NCBI RefSeq assembly: GCF_013359815.1
Contig: NZ_JABMCF010000029.1
Span: 62,001-126,000 of the forward strand
Direction: 5' to 3'
DNA from: Curtobacterium flaccumfaciens
GTDB taxonomy: Bacteria; Actinomycetota; Actinomycetes; Actinomycetales; Microbacteriaceae
DNA: 64,000 nt
The notes beneath the pieces were generated by a model, which saw only the letters and a list, made by a program, of their open reading frames with translations, had not been told where the DNA came from and searched no databases. Of the stretch, positions 7,650 through 15,763 are shown one piece after another. A program made the translations under genes and the position numbers. How positions within the stretch are numbered: the stretch's first letter is position 1; each line of letters opens with the position of its first letter.

Positions 7650-8675
7650 CTACGGGATCAGGTTCTGCATGATCGAGCCGTCCGCCCCGTTGAGTCGAAC
7701 TTCAGCCAGGGCGCCGTTCACGAGTGGCATCTGCGGCGGCTGGTGTCCGGTGTCGAAGTCGAGGAGTACCGGCACGTCGAGGTCGCCCAGCGCCCTCCGC
7801 ACTGCTTCGTCCTGGGTCAGTTCGGGCACGGCCGCGCCGTCGGTCCGGCCGATCAGAACACCGTTCGCGTCATCGAACCAGCCCGCGAGACGCAGCGAGG
7901 TGAGCATCCGAAGGACGGTGATCGCGTTGGACTCGGCCGCTTCGAGGTAGACGATCGTGCCCTCCGGGGCATACTTCCGCGCGAATCCAGGCACGTCGCC
8001 ATAGGGCGTTCCGGCGAGCAGCGACACGGTTTCGAGGCACCCGCCGATCAGACGGCCGCGCATCGTCACGTCGTTCGCGCCGTCGAGGGACCGCCACCTC
8101 GTGGGCGCTTCGTACGCGTGCTCACGATCCAACGGCTCATCAGCCCACGGTCCCCACGGCCGGCTGCGCCGACGAGGTGCGCTGCGTTGCTCGAAGGTGC
8201 TCCCCAGCGGAAGCGCCGCGACATCGGTCCATCGCTCGAACTCGGCGGGGAGTTCGTACGGCTCGTCCATGAGGTTGGCGCCGTGGAGTGTCGCGAGCCC
8301 GGTCCGCGTTGTCAGCGGCAACAGCAACGTCGAGATGTCCGACCACCCCACGAACCAGGGGCGAGCTTCGGCAAGGGCGTCCCAGTTGATCTTCTCGACC
8401 AATTCGATAGCGAGCTCCCCGCCCCACGGTGGAAGTACCGCGTCGGCTGCCTCGAACGCAGCGTGCAGGTCCGCGGCGCGGGCAGCGGCAGACGCTGGGG
8501 TGAGACCAGCCGAGGACGCGTGTGGGCGCACGTGGACCTCGAACCCGAGTGCCGTGAGCGCTTCGACCGCAGTCTGCAAGCGCTCGAGCAGATGCGCGGG
8601 GACTCCCATCGACGGTGCAGGTACCTCGATCCGGCCGCCCGCTCGGAGCGATGTTGGGTAGCTGATGCTCGCCAT
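7650..8675 (-). CDS. LD-carboxypeptidase, S66 family (MccF-like)
   Basis: 341 residues from ATG 8675; a longer open frame to 8798 lacks family-like sequence. S66 features are present: the nucleophile Ser112 in FVGWSDIS, Glu245 in IVYLEAAESN and His311 in FDTGHQPPQMPLVNGA form the expected triad, and the PPWGGE and LHGAN blocks match the family. S66 enzymes trim the terminal D-alanine from muropeptides; the MccF branch instead confers immunity to microcin C-type peptide-nucleotides. The extended internal region and PPWGGE resemble the MccF branch, so a self-protection role is possible but unproven. Confidence 0.82.
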   Translation of the reverse strand: MASISYPTSLRAGGRIEVPAPSMGVPAHLLERLQTAVEALTALGFEVHVRPHASSAGLTPASAAARAADLHAAFEAADAVLPPWGGELAIELVEKINWDALAEARPWFVGWSDISTLLLPLTTRTGLATLHGANLMDEPYELPAEFERWTDVAALPLGSTFEQRSAPRRRSRPWGPWADEPLDREHAYEAPTRWRSLDGANDVTMRGRLIGGCLETVSLLAGTPYGDVPGFARKYAPEGTIVYLEAAESNAITVLRMLTSLRLAGWFDDANGVLIGRTDGAAVPELTQDEAVRRALGDLDVPVLLDFDTGHQPPQMPLVNGALAEVRLNGADGSIMQNLIP

Positions 8676-8847
8676 GCTTTGACCGTAACGGAAGCCGAAG
8701 CCTGTCCTGCAAGCCGGTCCTTCCACGGACCTCGGTGTCCAACCCGGAACTGGACGATCCGCGAGCAGACTCGTGTCGCACATAGGTGGTCCGCTCATCG
8801 TCGCAATGAGGGAGCGCTATGCGGACGACCCAACGACACCCGCCGGA

Positions 8848-8888
8848 ATGACAGAAGCCCACCGAGATCCTCGGTGGGCTTCTGTCAT
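8848..8888 (-). terminator. 19-bp perfect hairpin downstream of tRNA-Pro
   Basis: Arms 8848-8866 and 8870-8888 pair perfectly around a three-base loop. It lies 19 bases after the 3' end of the tRNA on the minus strand, so it is the likely terminator of that transcript. A short T-containing stretch follows. Confidence 0.75.
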
Positions 8889-8907
8889 CGTGTCAGACAC
8901 GTTTCGG

Positions 8908-8981
<74 letters not shown>

Positions 8982-9118
8982 CGAGTTCCGGAGAACTCAG
9001 GATCCCGGAGGATCCTCGCCCACGTCCGACCGGAGCGCGAGCGACCGGTCCAGCATAGCGGACGTCAGACCCCCTCCGTGCCACGGCGAGTCGGAGCAAC
9101 GCGACCCGAACGACACGC

Positions 9119-9700
9119 TCAGCCCGGCCGCACCACCTCGCGCCGCGCCGCCAACCACGGCAACCCGAGCCCGACGAGCAACCCGCCGGACCCGTCCGCC
9201 GCCAGGTCCCCGATCGTGTCGTCGTACCCGACGAAGATCTTCGAGTCGACGAAGTTGTGCCCGAGCCACTCCCCCATCTCCCAGACCGCCCCGACCGCGA
9301 GTCCCGCACACAGCGCGAGCACCGCGACGACCACCCGGCGCTCGGCGTGCGGCGCCGGCACAGCGCGCAGGTCGGCACCGATGACGTAGAGCACCGCCGC
9401 GAGCAGCCCCGTCAGCACGACGTGCATGAACTTGTCCCACAGGAAGACCGTCGTGTACCACTCGAGCACGCTCGACCACCCGGCGAGGAGCACGAGCACG
9501 CACACCGCCACGTCGAAGGCCGGCCGCAGCCCGAGCATCCGCGGCACCACGACACCGAGCAGCGCCAGCGCCATGACCGGGAACGCCGTCCCGCCCCACC
9601 CGACAGTCGCCACGACGACGCTCACGAGCGTCAGCGCCCGCACCACGTCGGCCACCAGGAACCGCGGCCGCAGGAACGTCGGTCCGAGCGTGGCGATCAC
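9119..9700 (-). CDS. Membrane protein, DUF2238/YjdF-like
   Basis: 193 residues from GTG 9700, which overlaps the stop of the upstream gene (GTGA, 9697-9700), so the two are translationally coupled. Five or six hydrophobic segments are visible. The motifs LEWYTTVFLWDKFMHVVLTG, AVWEMGEWLGHNF and YDDTIGDLAADGSGGLLVGL match the conserved acidic and histidine positions of the DUF2238/YjdF inner-membrane family (E-W...WDK..H, WE..EW, D...D..GA). No function is established for that family. The Arg/Pro-rich tail LAARREVVRPG is probably cytoplasmic. Confidence 0.65.
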   Translation of the reverse strand: MIATLGPTFLRPRFLVADVVRALTLVSVVVATVGWGGTAFPVMALALLGVVVPRMLGLRPAFDVAVCVLVLLAGWSSVLEWYTTVFLWDKFMHVVLTGLLAAVLYVIGADLRAVPAPHAERRVVVAVLALCAGLAVGAVWEMGEWLGHNFVDSKIFVGYDDTIGDLAADGSGGLLVGLGLPWLAARREVVRPG

Positions 9701-10527
9701 GACGCCCACCGCACGACCGCGTGCACGGCGGCGTGGTCGGACGGCCACACGCCGCCCGGCCGCCGCACGTCCACGGCGACGCGGTCCACCTCCGCCTCGG
9801 ACGTCACGAGCACCCCGTCGATCCGCCGGCCACCGACGCGCGGACTCCCGTAGTGCGGGTACGTCCCGTAGGGCTCACCCACCTGCCTGGAGGCCCGCCC
9901 CCAGCTGTCCTCGACCCCCGCCTCCGCCAGGGCTCGCCATGGTGCGGAACCGGCGGGGCTGTTCCAGTCGGCCATGACCACGGCGGGCAGGCCGCGCTGC
10001 CGGACGATCCGGCCGAGCAGTTCGGCGGACCGCAGCCGGGCCCACGGCGAGGCGACGTCGAGGTGGGTGGCGATCGCCAGGAACCGGACGCCGGTCGCGC
10101 GGTCGTCGACGACGGCTCCGACGGCGTGCCGGGGGAAGGACGTGGCCCACGACCGCGAGCCGGGGCGGTGGGGCGTGCGCGAGAGCGCCCAGGTGCGGCG
10201 CTCGACGACGTCGAGGCGGGAGCGGTCGAGGAACAGGCCGACCTGTTCGCCACCGCCGCGCGCTCCCCGTCCGGCCAGGACGGGCTCCCAACCCGACCCG
10301 AGGCCGGCGGTGAGTTCGTCCGCCTGCGTGGGCAGGGCCTCCTGGACGGCGAGGACGGTGGGCGCTTCGGACGTGACGAGCGCGAGCACGGCGTCGCGGC
10401 GACGCTCCCACGCGTCCGGGTGGGTCGGCTGTCGCGGCACGCGGCGACGCACGTTGAGCGTCATGCAGTGCACCTCGGGCGACCGGACCGGTCCGATGAG
10501 CGGGCGGTCGTCGGGGTGGTGGGGCAT
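9697..10527 (-). CDS. Endonuclease/exonuclease/phosphatase family protein
   Basis: 276 residues with the DNase I-like fold signatures. MTLNVRRR near the N-terminus supplies the metal-binding Asn, AVQEAL the catalytic Glu, and then come FLAIATHLDVASPWAR, VVMADWNSPAGSAPW (Asp and Asn ligands) and the final SDHAAVHAVV (catalytic Asp-His). Members hydrolyse phosphodiester bonds in DNA, phosphoinositides or sphingomyelin. There is no signal peptide, so it probably acts in the cytoplasm. It is the first gene of a two-gene unit with the DUF2238-like membrane protein. The GGAGGCCC core also occurs inside this gene, near 9890. Confidence 0.85.
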   Translation of the reverse strand: MPHHPDDRPLIGPVRSPEVHCMTLNVRRRVPRQPTHPDAWERRRDAVLALVTSEAPTVLAVQEALPTQADELTAGLGSGWEPVLAGRGARGGGEQVGLFLDRSRLDVVERRTWALSRTPHRPGSRSWATSFPRHAVGAVVDDRATGVRFLAIATHLDVASPWARLRSAELLGRIVRQRGLPAVVMADWNSPAGSAPWRALAEAGVEDSWGRASRQVGEPYGTYPHYGSPRVGGRRIDGVLVTSEAEVDRVAVDVRRPGGVWPSDHAAVHAVVRWAS

Positions 10528-10597
10528 GCCTCCCTTCTACGAGACGACACCCGTCGGATTCCCAGGGACCTCTCCGTCTGGCTCGTATGGTGGCTCG

Positions 10598-12073
10598 ATG
10601 CGTTCTCGTTCCACCCCTCGTCTCCTGGTCGCGATCGCGGTCTCCGGGCTGCTGCTCGGAGCCGCCGGGTGCACGTCGAGCGGACCGGACACGAGCCGCC
10701 CGACCCTGGCGAAGGCCTCGGCCGACACCGTCACGGTGGCCGACGCCTCGGACGCCGCCGCCCGGTCGGTCCGCGTCAGCAAGGCCCTGTTCGCGAGTGC
10801 CCCGGGAGCGGTCGTCGCCCGGGCAGGCGACACCGACGGCATCCGCGATGCGGCCGAGGCTGCGGCGAGCGCCCACGTCCCGGTGCTGCTGACGGCCAAG
10901 GACAAGAGCACTGCCGTCGCCCGCGAGCTCGACCGGCTCGGCGCCGACTGGTACCAGGCCGAGGGCGACGTGTCGCTCGACACGGACGTCGAACAGCGGC
11001 AGGCGCCGGACAGTGGTGACGCGCCGGACTCGAACCGGGCCTCCCGGCAGGCGACCGTGGTGGTGGCGGACGCGAGCGCGGACGCTGCTGCCGTGGCGAC
11101 CGCGAAGGCCGCAGGCGCGCGCGTCGTGACCATGCCGAAGGGCGTGACCGACCTGGCTGCTGCACCCGACGTGGTGACCGCGCTGCACGAGCGGGCGAAG
11201 CACCCGACCGTCCTGGTCGGTGCGGCGTTCGAGGCCCTGCCGGATCCGGAGTGGACGGTGCGGGCGGCCGAGGGCGGGTTCCAGCTGCGGAACGGCGGCC
11301 AGCGGCCGTTCGACGGGCACCGGTACGTCGCGCTGTACGGGGCTCCCGGGGCGCCGGCGCTGGGCGTGCTCGGCGAGCAGGGGCCGAAGGAGACCGTGCA
11401 GCGTGCCGAGCAGGTCGCGAAGCCGTACCGGGCGGAGTCCGACGAGCTCGTGACGCCCGCGATGGAGGTCATCGCGACCGTCGCCGCGGGGGACGCCGGA
11501 GCCGACGGCGACTACTCGACGGAGCTGCCGGTGTCGACGCTCGAGCCCTACGTCGAGGCCGCCCATGATGCGGACATGCCGGTCATCATCGATCTGCAGC
11601 CCGGGCGGTCGGACTTCCTGTCGCAGGCCAAGAAGTACGAGTCGCTGCTGAAGAAGCCGGGCGTCTGGCTGGCGCTCGACCCGGAGTGGCGGCTGACGAA
11701 GGACCAGGTGCCGCTCGAGCAGATCGGGAGTGTCTCGGCGTCCGAGGTGAACGAGGTCTCCTCGTGGCTGGCTGCGCTCGTGCAGAAGGAGGGGCTGCCG
11801 CCGAAGGCCCTGGTGCTGCACCAGTTCCGGCTGTCGATGGTCCAGGACCGCTCCGCACTGCAGACCCACCCGGAGCTCGACATGCTCGTGCACGTCGACG
11901 GGCAGGGGTCGCAGCCGGACAAGCAGGCGACGTGGAAGGCACTGCACCAGGGCGCGCCGGAGGGGCTGCACTGGGGCTGGAAGAACTTCTACGACGAGGA
12001 CACGCCCATGCTGACGCCCGCGCAGACCATGCAGGACGTGACGCCGACGCCGTCGTTGGTCACCTACCAGTAG
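10598..12073 (+). CDS. Lipoprotein with cell wall-binding-repeat-like N-terminus
   Basis: 491 residues from ATG 10598. The N-terminus is a lipoprotein signal: MRSRSTPRLL, a hydrophobic core and the lipobox LGAAGC with Cys25. The mature N-terminal half has a loose cell-wall-binding-repeat-2 pattern (DAAARSVRVSKALFASAPGAVVARA..., then AAEAAASAHVPVLLT) and recurs around residues 150-190. The C-terminal half (MPVIIDLQPGRSDF, WLALDPEWRL, LVLHQFRLSMV, DMLVHVDGQG) reads like the strands of a TIM barrel with acidic residues at their ends. A surface-anchored wall-binding protein with an enzymatic barrel is inferred; no exact family is assigned. Confidence 0.65.
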   Translation: MRSRSTPRLLVAIAVSGLLLGAAGCTSSGPDTSRPTLAKASADTVTVADASDAAARSVRVSKALFASAPGAVVARAGDTDGIRDAAEAAASAHVPVLLTAKDKSTAVARELDRLGADWYQAEGDVSLDTDVEQRQAPDSGDAPDSNRASRQATVVVADASADAAAVATAKAAGARVVTMPKGVTDLAAAPDVVTALHERAKHPTVLVGAAFEALPDPEWTVRAAEGGFQLRNGGQRPFDGHRYVALYGAPGAPALGVLGEQGPKETVQRAEQVAKPYRAESDELVTPAMEVIATVAAGDAGADGDYSTELPVSTLEPYVEAAHDADMPVIIDLQPGRSDFLSQAKKYESLLKKPGVWLALDPEWRLTKDQVPLEQIGSVSASEVNEVSSWLAALVQKEGLPPKALVLHQFRLSMVQDRSALQTHPELDMLVHVDGQGSQPDKQATWKALHQGAPEGLHWGWKNFYDEDTPMLTPAQTMQDVTPTPSLVTYQ

Positions 12074-12138
12074 GGAGCTTCTCCACAGCCTGGAGGCGCG
12101 ACCTGCGTTACGTCGGTCGGTGCTGACAGCATGGGGGC

Positions 12139-14268
12139 ATGGAAACCACCGCCCCGCCTTCTGCAGACATCGCCGCCGAGGCGCAGCAGGCGCTCGCTGC
12201 GCTCACGGGGCGCCCCGACGCGGTGTTCCACCCCGGCCAGCTCGAGGCGATCTCCGCGCTGGTCGAGCACCGGCAGCGCGCCCTGGTCGTGCAGCGCACC
12301 GGGTGGGGCAAGTCGGCGGTGTACTTCCTGGCGACGCTGCTGCTGCGCCGACGCGGGGGCGGCCCGACCGTCCTGGTGTCGCCGCTGCTCGCCCTGATGC
12401 GCGACCAGGTCGCCGCTGCCGCGCGGGCCGGTGTCCGTGCGGTGTCGATCAACTCCGCGAACGCCCACGAGTGGGGCGAGACCCAGGCTGCCCTCGCCCG
12501 TGACGAGGTCGACGTGCTCCTCGTCTCCCCCGAGCGCCTGAACAACCCGAAGTTCCGCGACGAGCAGATGCCGACCCTGATCGCCCGGATGGGCATGCTC
12601 GTGGTCGACGAAGCACACTGCATCTCGGACTGGGGCCACGACTTCCGGCCGGACTACCGCCGACTGGCCGAGCTCATCCGGTCGCTCCCCCACGGCGTCC
12701 CCGTCCTGGCGACCACCGCGACGGCGAACGAGCGCGTGGTCGAGGACGTCGCCGAGCAGCTCACCGCCGGTCCGGCCGACCCGGTGTTCACCATCCGCGG
12801 GTCCCTGGCCCGCAAGTCCCTACGCCTCGGTGTCCTGACGCTGCCCGATGCCCGGCAGCGGTTGGGGTGGCTCCTCGCGCACCTGGGTGACCTGCCCGGC
12901 AGCGGCATCATCTACACGCTCACTGTCTCGGCAGCCGAGGACATCGCCCGGCTGCTGCGCGACAACGGGTACGCCGTCCGCGCCTACACGGGGCGCACCG
13001 ACACCGACGAGCGCGAGCAGCTCGAACAGCAGCTCAAGGGCAACGAGCTGAAGGCCCTGGTCGCCACGAGTGCGCTCGGCATGGGGTTCGACAAGCCCGA
13101 CCTCGGGTTCGTCGTGCACGTCGGCGCTCCCTCGTCGCCCGTCGCCTACTACCAGCAGATCGGTCGTGCGGGTCGTGCGACCGACAACGCCGACGTCCTG
13201 CTCCTGCCCGGGCGTGAGGACCGCGAGATCTGGCAGTACTTCGCCAGCGCCTCGATGCCGACCGAAGCCCGCGCCGGCGCCGTGCTCGGCGCACTGTCCA
13301 CCGACACCGCGATGTCGACCGTGGCGCTCGAGGGCCTGGTCGACATCAAGCGCTCCACCCTCGAACTCCTGCTCAAGGTGCTCGACGTCGACGGCGCCGT
13401 CCGACGCGTCACCGGCGGCTGGGTGTCGACCGGGCAGCCGTGGGAGTACGACGCCCCCCGGTACGAGCGGGTCGCAGCGGCCCGTGCTGCCGAGGCCGCG
13501 TCGATGCTCGACTACGAGTCCACCTCGGCTTGCCGCATGCAGCTGCTGCAGCAGGACCTCGACGACCCCTCGGCCGAGCCCTGCGGCCGGTGCGACAACT
13601 GCGCCGGCGCCTGGTTCCCGACCGCAGTGTCCGACACCGACTCGTCCGGAGCGGCGGCCGCGCTCGACAAGGTCGGCGTCGAGATCGCCCCTCGTGCCCA
13701 GTGGCCCTCGGGGATGTCGTCGCTCGGGGTCTCGGTGCGGGGCAAGATCGGCCCGGGCGAGCTCGTGCAGCCCGGCCGTGCGGTGGCGCGCCTGACCGAC
13801 CTCGGCTGGGGTGGGCCGCTGCGTGCACTGTTCTCGCCGTCCACCCCGGATGCCCCGATCTCGCGCGAGCTCGTCGACGGCTGTGTCCGGGCGCTCAAGG
13901 ACTGGCCGTGGGAGACCCGGCCGACCGGCGTCGTGGCGATGTCCTCGCGGTCACGGCCCGAGCTCGTGGGGTCCCTCGCCCAGGCGCTGTCCACCATCGG
14001 GCGGCTGCAGTTCCTCGGCACGCTCGGCCGTGCCGGCGGGACCCCTCGCGGCGACGGTGCGACGAACAGCGCCTACCGACTGTCCGGCGTGTGGGACACC
14101 TTCGTGGTCGATCCGTCGCTCACCGCCGCCCTGCAGTCGCACGAGGGCCCGGTGCTGCTCGTCGACGACCTGGTCGACAGCCGGTGGACGATGACCGTCG
14201 CCGGTCGGGAGCTCCGGCGTGCCGGGGCCTCCGCCGTGCTCCCGTTCGCCCTGGCCACGGTCGCGTAG
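12139..14268 (+). CDS. recQ: RecQ-family ATP-dependent DNA helicase with phosphoribosyltransferase-like tail
   Basis: 709 residues from ATG 12139. Superfamily 2 motifs are clear: motif I TGWGKSAVYF (Lys58), motif II VVDEAHCISDWGHDFRPDYR, motif III ATTATAN, motif V ATSALGMGFDKPDL and motif VI QIGRAGR. A Cys cluster (SACRMQLL then PCGRCDNC) is the RecQ zinc site. The last 60 residues contain [28 protein letters not shown], a phosphoribosyltransferase PRPP-binding pattern. The protein is longer than minimal RecQ and has no recognisable HRDC domain; this tail replaces it. It unwinds DNA 3' to 5' in repair. The gene stands alone on the plus strand. Confidence 0.9.
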   Translation: METTAPPSADIAAEAQQALAALTGRPDAVFHPGQLEAISALVEHRQRALVVQRTGWGKSAVYFLATLLLRRRGGGPTVLVSPLLALMRDQVAAAARAGVRAVSINSANAHEWGETQAALARDEVDVLLVSPERLNNPKFRDEQMPTLIARMGMLVVDEAHCISDWGHDFRPDYRRLAELIRSLPHGVPVLATTATANERVVEDVAEQLTAGPADPVFTIRGSLARKSLRLGVLTLPDARQRLGWLLAHLGDLPGSGIIYTLTVSAAEDIARLLRDNGYAVRAYTGRTDTDEREQLEQQLKGNELKALVATSALGMGFDKPDLGFVVHVGAPSSPVAYYQQIGRAGRATDNADVLLLPGREDREIWQYFASASMPTEARAGAVLGALSTDTAMSTVALEGLVDIKRSTLELLLKVLDVDGAVRRVTGGWVSTGQPWEYDAPRYERVAAARAAEAASMLDYESTSACRMQLLQQDLDDPSAEPCGRCDNCAGAWFPTAVSDTDSSGAAAALDKVGVEIAPRAQWPSGMSSLGVSVRGKIGPGELVQPGRAVARLTDLGWGGPLRALFSPSTPDAPISRELVDGCVRALKDWPWETRPTGVVAMSSRSRPELVGSLAQALSTIGRLQFLGTLGRAGGTPRGDGATNSAYRLSGVWDTFVVDPSLTAALQSHEGPVLLVDDLVDSRWTMTVAGRELRRAGASAVLPFALATVA

Positions 14269-14280
14269 CCCCCGCACCTG

Positions 14281-14326
14281 TTTTGCGACAGTCCACGCGT
14301 CGATCGACTCGTGTTCTGTCGCGGAG
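14281..14326 (+). terminator. Possible weak terminator after recQ
   Basis: GCGACAG near 14285 can pair with CTGTCGC near 14316, and the sequence between contains further self-complementary CGCGTCGATCGACTCG. It lies just after recQ and before a convergent gene. Weak evidence. Confidence 0.35.
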
Positions 14327-14349
14327 CCGGTCCACCCCCCGCCGGAGCC

Positions 14350-14889
14350 CTACCGCCGCGCGGGCTTCGGGAACGTGGCCCGCATGTGGTCGCTCGTCAG
14401 CACGTCGCCGATACCGACCATGAGCACCGAGAACAGGATCTGCTCGATGACCATCCAGAACGGGTAGAGCCCCGGGATCGCCGCGACGATCAGCGTCACG
14501 ATGGGGAAGATCCGGCTGAACAACCGCAGCCGCTGGTACGCCCAGTAGTACCCGAGCTGTGCCCGCCAGGCGAACACGTAGAGCGTCAGGGTGATGAGCA
14601 GCACCACGGTGGACCGGAACCACACCGCCCACGACAGGGACTCCCCTGCGCGGGTCAGCAGCACGGCGACCACGATGGCGGTGAGGCCGACGACGGTCTC
14701 CGCGACGAGCAGCCACCGGATCCACCGGAACGAGCGGACGGTGTCGGGGTGTTCGAGCATGTCCTCGCGGATCACGTACCCGGACTGCCGGCCTCCGGCC
14801 AACCGGTCGAGCCGCAGACGGCACCACACGCGGTCGGCGAGCACACCGAGTCCGTCGTTCTGCTGCGTCACCAGTACATCGTGCCCCAT
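14350..14889 (-). CDS. Membrane protein, hypothetical
   Basis: 179 residues from ATG 14889. The open frame continues to 15051, but that extension overlaps the gap palindrome and is Arg/Ala-rich shadow-like sequence. Four hydrophobic segments are visible (LLVAETVVGLTAIVVAVLL, STVVLLITLTLYVFAW, FPIVTLIVAAIPGLYPFW, VIEQILFSVLMVGIG). The N-terminal soluble part has VTQQNDGLGVLADRVWCRLRLDRL. No family is recognised. The Shine-Dalgarno is poor, so the start is uncertain. It converges with recQ. Confidence 0.55.
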   Translation of the reverse strand: MGHDVLVTQQNDGLGVLADRVWCRLRLDRLAGGRQSGYVIREDMLEHPDTVRSFRWIRWLLVAETVVGLTAIVVAVLLTRAGESLSWAVWFRSTVVLLITLTLYVFAWRAQLGYYWAYQRLRLFSRIFPIVTLIVAAIPGLYPFWMVIEQILFSVLMVGIGDVLTSDHMRATFPKPARR

Positions 14890-14936
14890 CCCGGCGACGG
14901 CAGCGGACGCGGCACAGCCACGAGCACCGATGCGGA

Positions 14937-14974
14937 ACGACACTGTCGACGTCGGACGACCACGACAGTGTCGT
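14937..14974. repeat. 12-bp inverted repeat in intergenic space
   Basis: ACGACACTGTCG (14937-14948) pairs perfectly with CGACAGTGTCGT (14963-14974) across a 14-base loop that itself holds CGGACGAC. It sits between two minus-strand genes, downstream of the one at 15023-15667. It may be a terminator. Confidence 0.55.
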
Positions 14975-15022
14975 CCGGCGTCGGCACAGCACACGGGCAC
15001 TGCCCCGCCCAGCGCGCCCCGC

Positions 15023-15667
15023 TCAGTCCGACGGGACGAGTGCCGCGCCACCCAGCACGGTGCCGGTGCCGGCGTCCAGCAGGACCAGGGAGCGGACCTC
15101 GTCGGGCAGTGACCACGGGTCGCTGAGCACGACGGTCAGTCCCTGTTCGACCCCGGCGGCCTGGAACAGGTCGTAGGACTCCCCGGCGGGTGTCCACACC
15201 GGCTTCGAGCCACCGCGCACCGTCCCCGCGGACAGCACGACGTCGACCGGGCCGTCCCCGCCGGTCTCCAGGTGGTCGATCTCCACCGCGAGGGTCTCGT
15301 CGCCCGTGTTCCCGGCGATCCGGACGTGCCCGGAGGTCGCGGCCCCGATGCCGACGATGTCACCGGAGACCGGCGGGACGCGGCGCCACCACGGGTCGAT
15401 GGGCGAACCGTCGACCGGACGGACGGGTTCGGGCTCGATCGGTTCCTCGAGGCCGTCGGACGGCGGCAGTCGGACGTCGGGCGACTGCGCCGGCTCGGAG
15501 GGCACGGAGTCGGCACGGGTGACCGAGTCGCCGTCGTCCGGTGCGTGCGAGATCGTCCACAGGGACACCGACCCCACGACGACCACACCGACGAGGACGC
15601 CCACCAGGGCGAGCCGACGTCGGCCCGCTGCCCACGGCCCGGTACCCACGCCCCCATGATGCCGCAC
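15023..15667 (-). CDS. Membrane-anchored hypothetical protein
   Basis: 214 residues if started at GTG 15667; no convincing Shine-Dalgarno is seen, so a start a few codons later is possible. A positively charged N-terminus precedes one transmembrane segment (RRLALVGVLVGVVVVGSVSLW). A Pro/Glu-rich linker follows (PSEPAQSPDVRLPPSDGLEEPIEPEPVRP), then an all-beta extracellular domain with alternating strands (GHVRIAGNT, LAVEIDHLE, VDVVLSAG, GLTVVLSD). The function is unknown. It is separated from the next minus-strand genes on both sides by hairpins. Confidence 0.55.
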   Translation of the reverse strand: MRHHGGVGTGPWAAGRRRLALVGVLVGVVVVGSVSLWTISHAPDDGDSVTRADSVPSEPAQSPDVRLPPSDGLEEPIEPEPVRPVDGSPIDPWWRRVPPVSGDIVGIGAATSGHVRIAGNTGDETLAVEIDHLETGGDGPVDVVLSAGTVRGGSKPVWTPAGESYDLFQAAGVEQGLTVVLSDPWSLPDEVRSLVLLDAGTGTVLGGAALVPSD

Positions 15668-15685
15668 CGGCGTGCCGGACCGGTT

Positions 15686-15702
15686 CCGGGCCTCCAGGCC
15701 GG
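15686..15702. repeat. Dispersed GGGCCTCC element
   Basis: CCGGGCCTCCAGGCCGG is an imperfect palindrome located just before the der terminator hairpin. The same core is found in at least eight other gaps of the window. Confidence 0.6.
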
Positions 15703-15708
15703 ACGCGA

Positions 15709-15748
15709 ACGCAGAACGCGCCCCGACGGATCGAGGCGCGTTCTGCGT
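15709..15748 (-). terminator. Terminator hairpin after der
   Basis: A 14-bp perfect stem (15709-15722 with 15735-15748, arm ACGCAGAACGCGCC) with a 12-base loop lies 16 bases after the der stop codon on the minus strand. It would end the segregation/cmk/der transcript. Confidence 0.75.
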
Positions 15749-15763
15749 GACGGGTGTGAGGGC

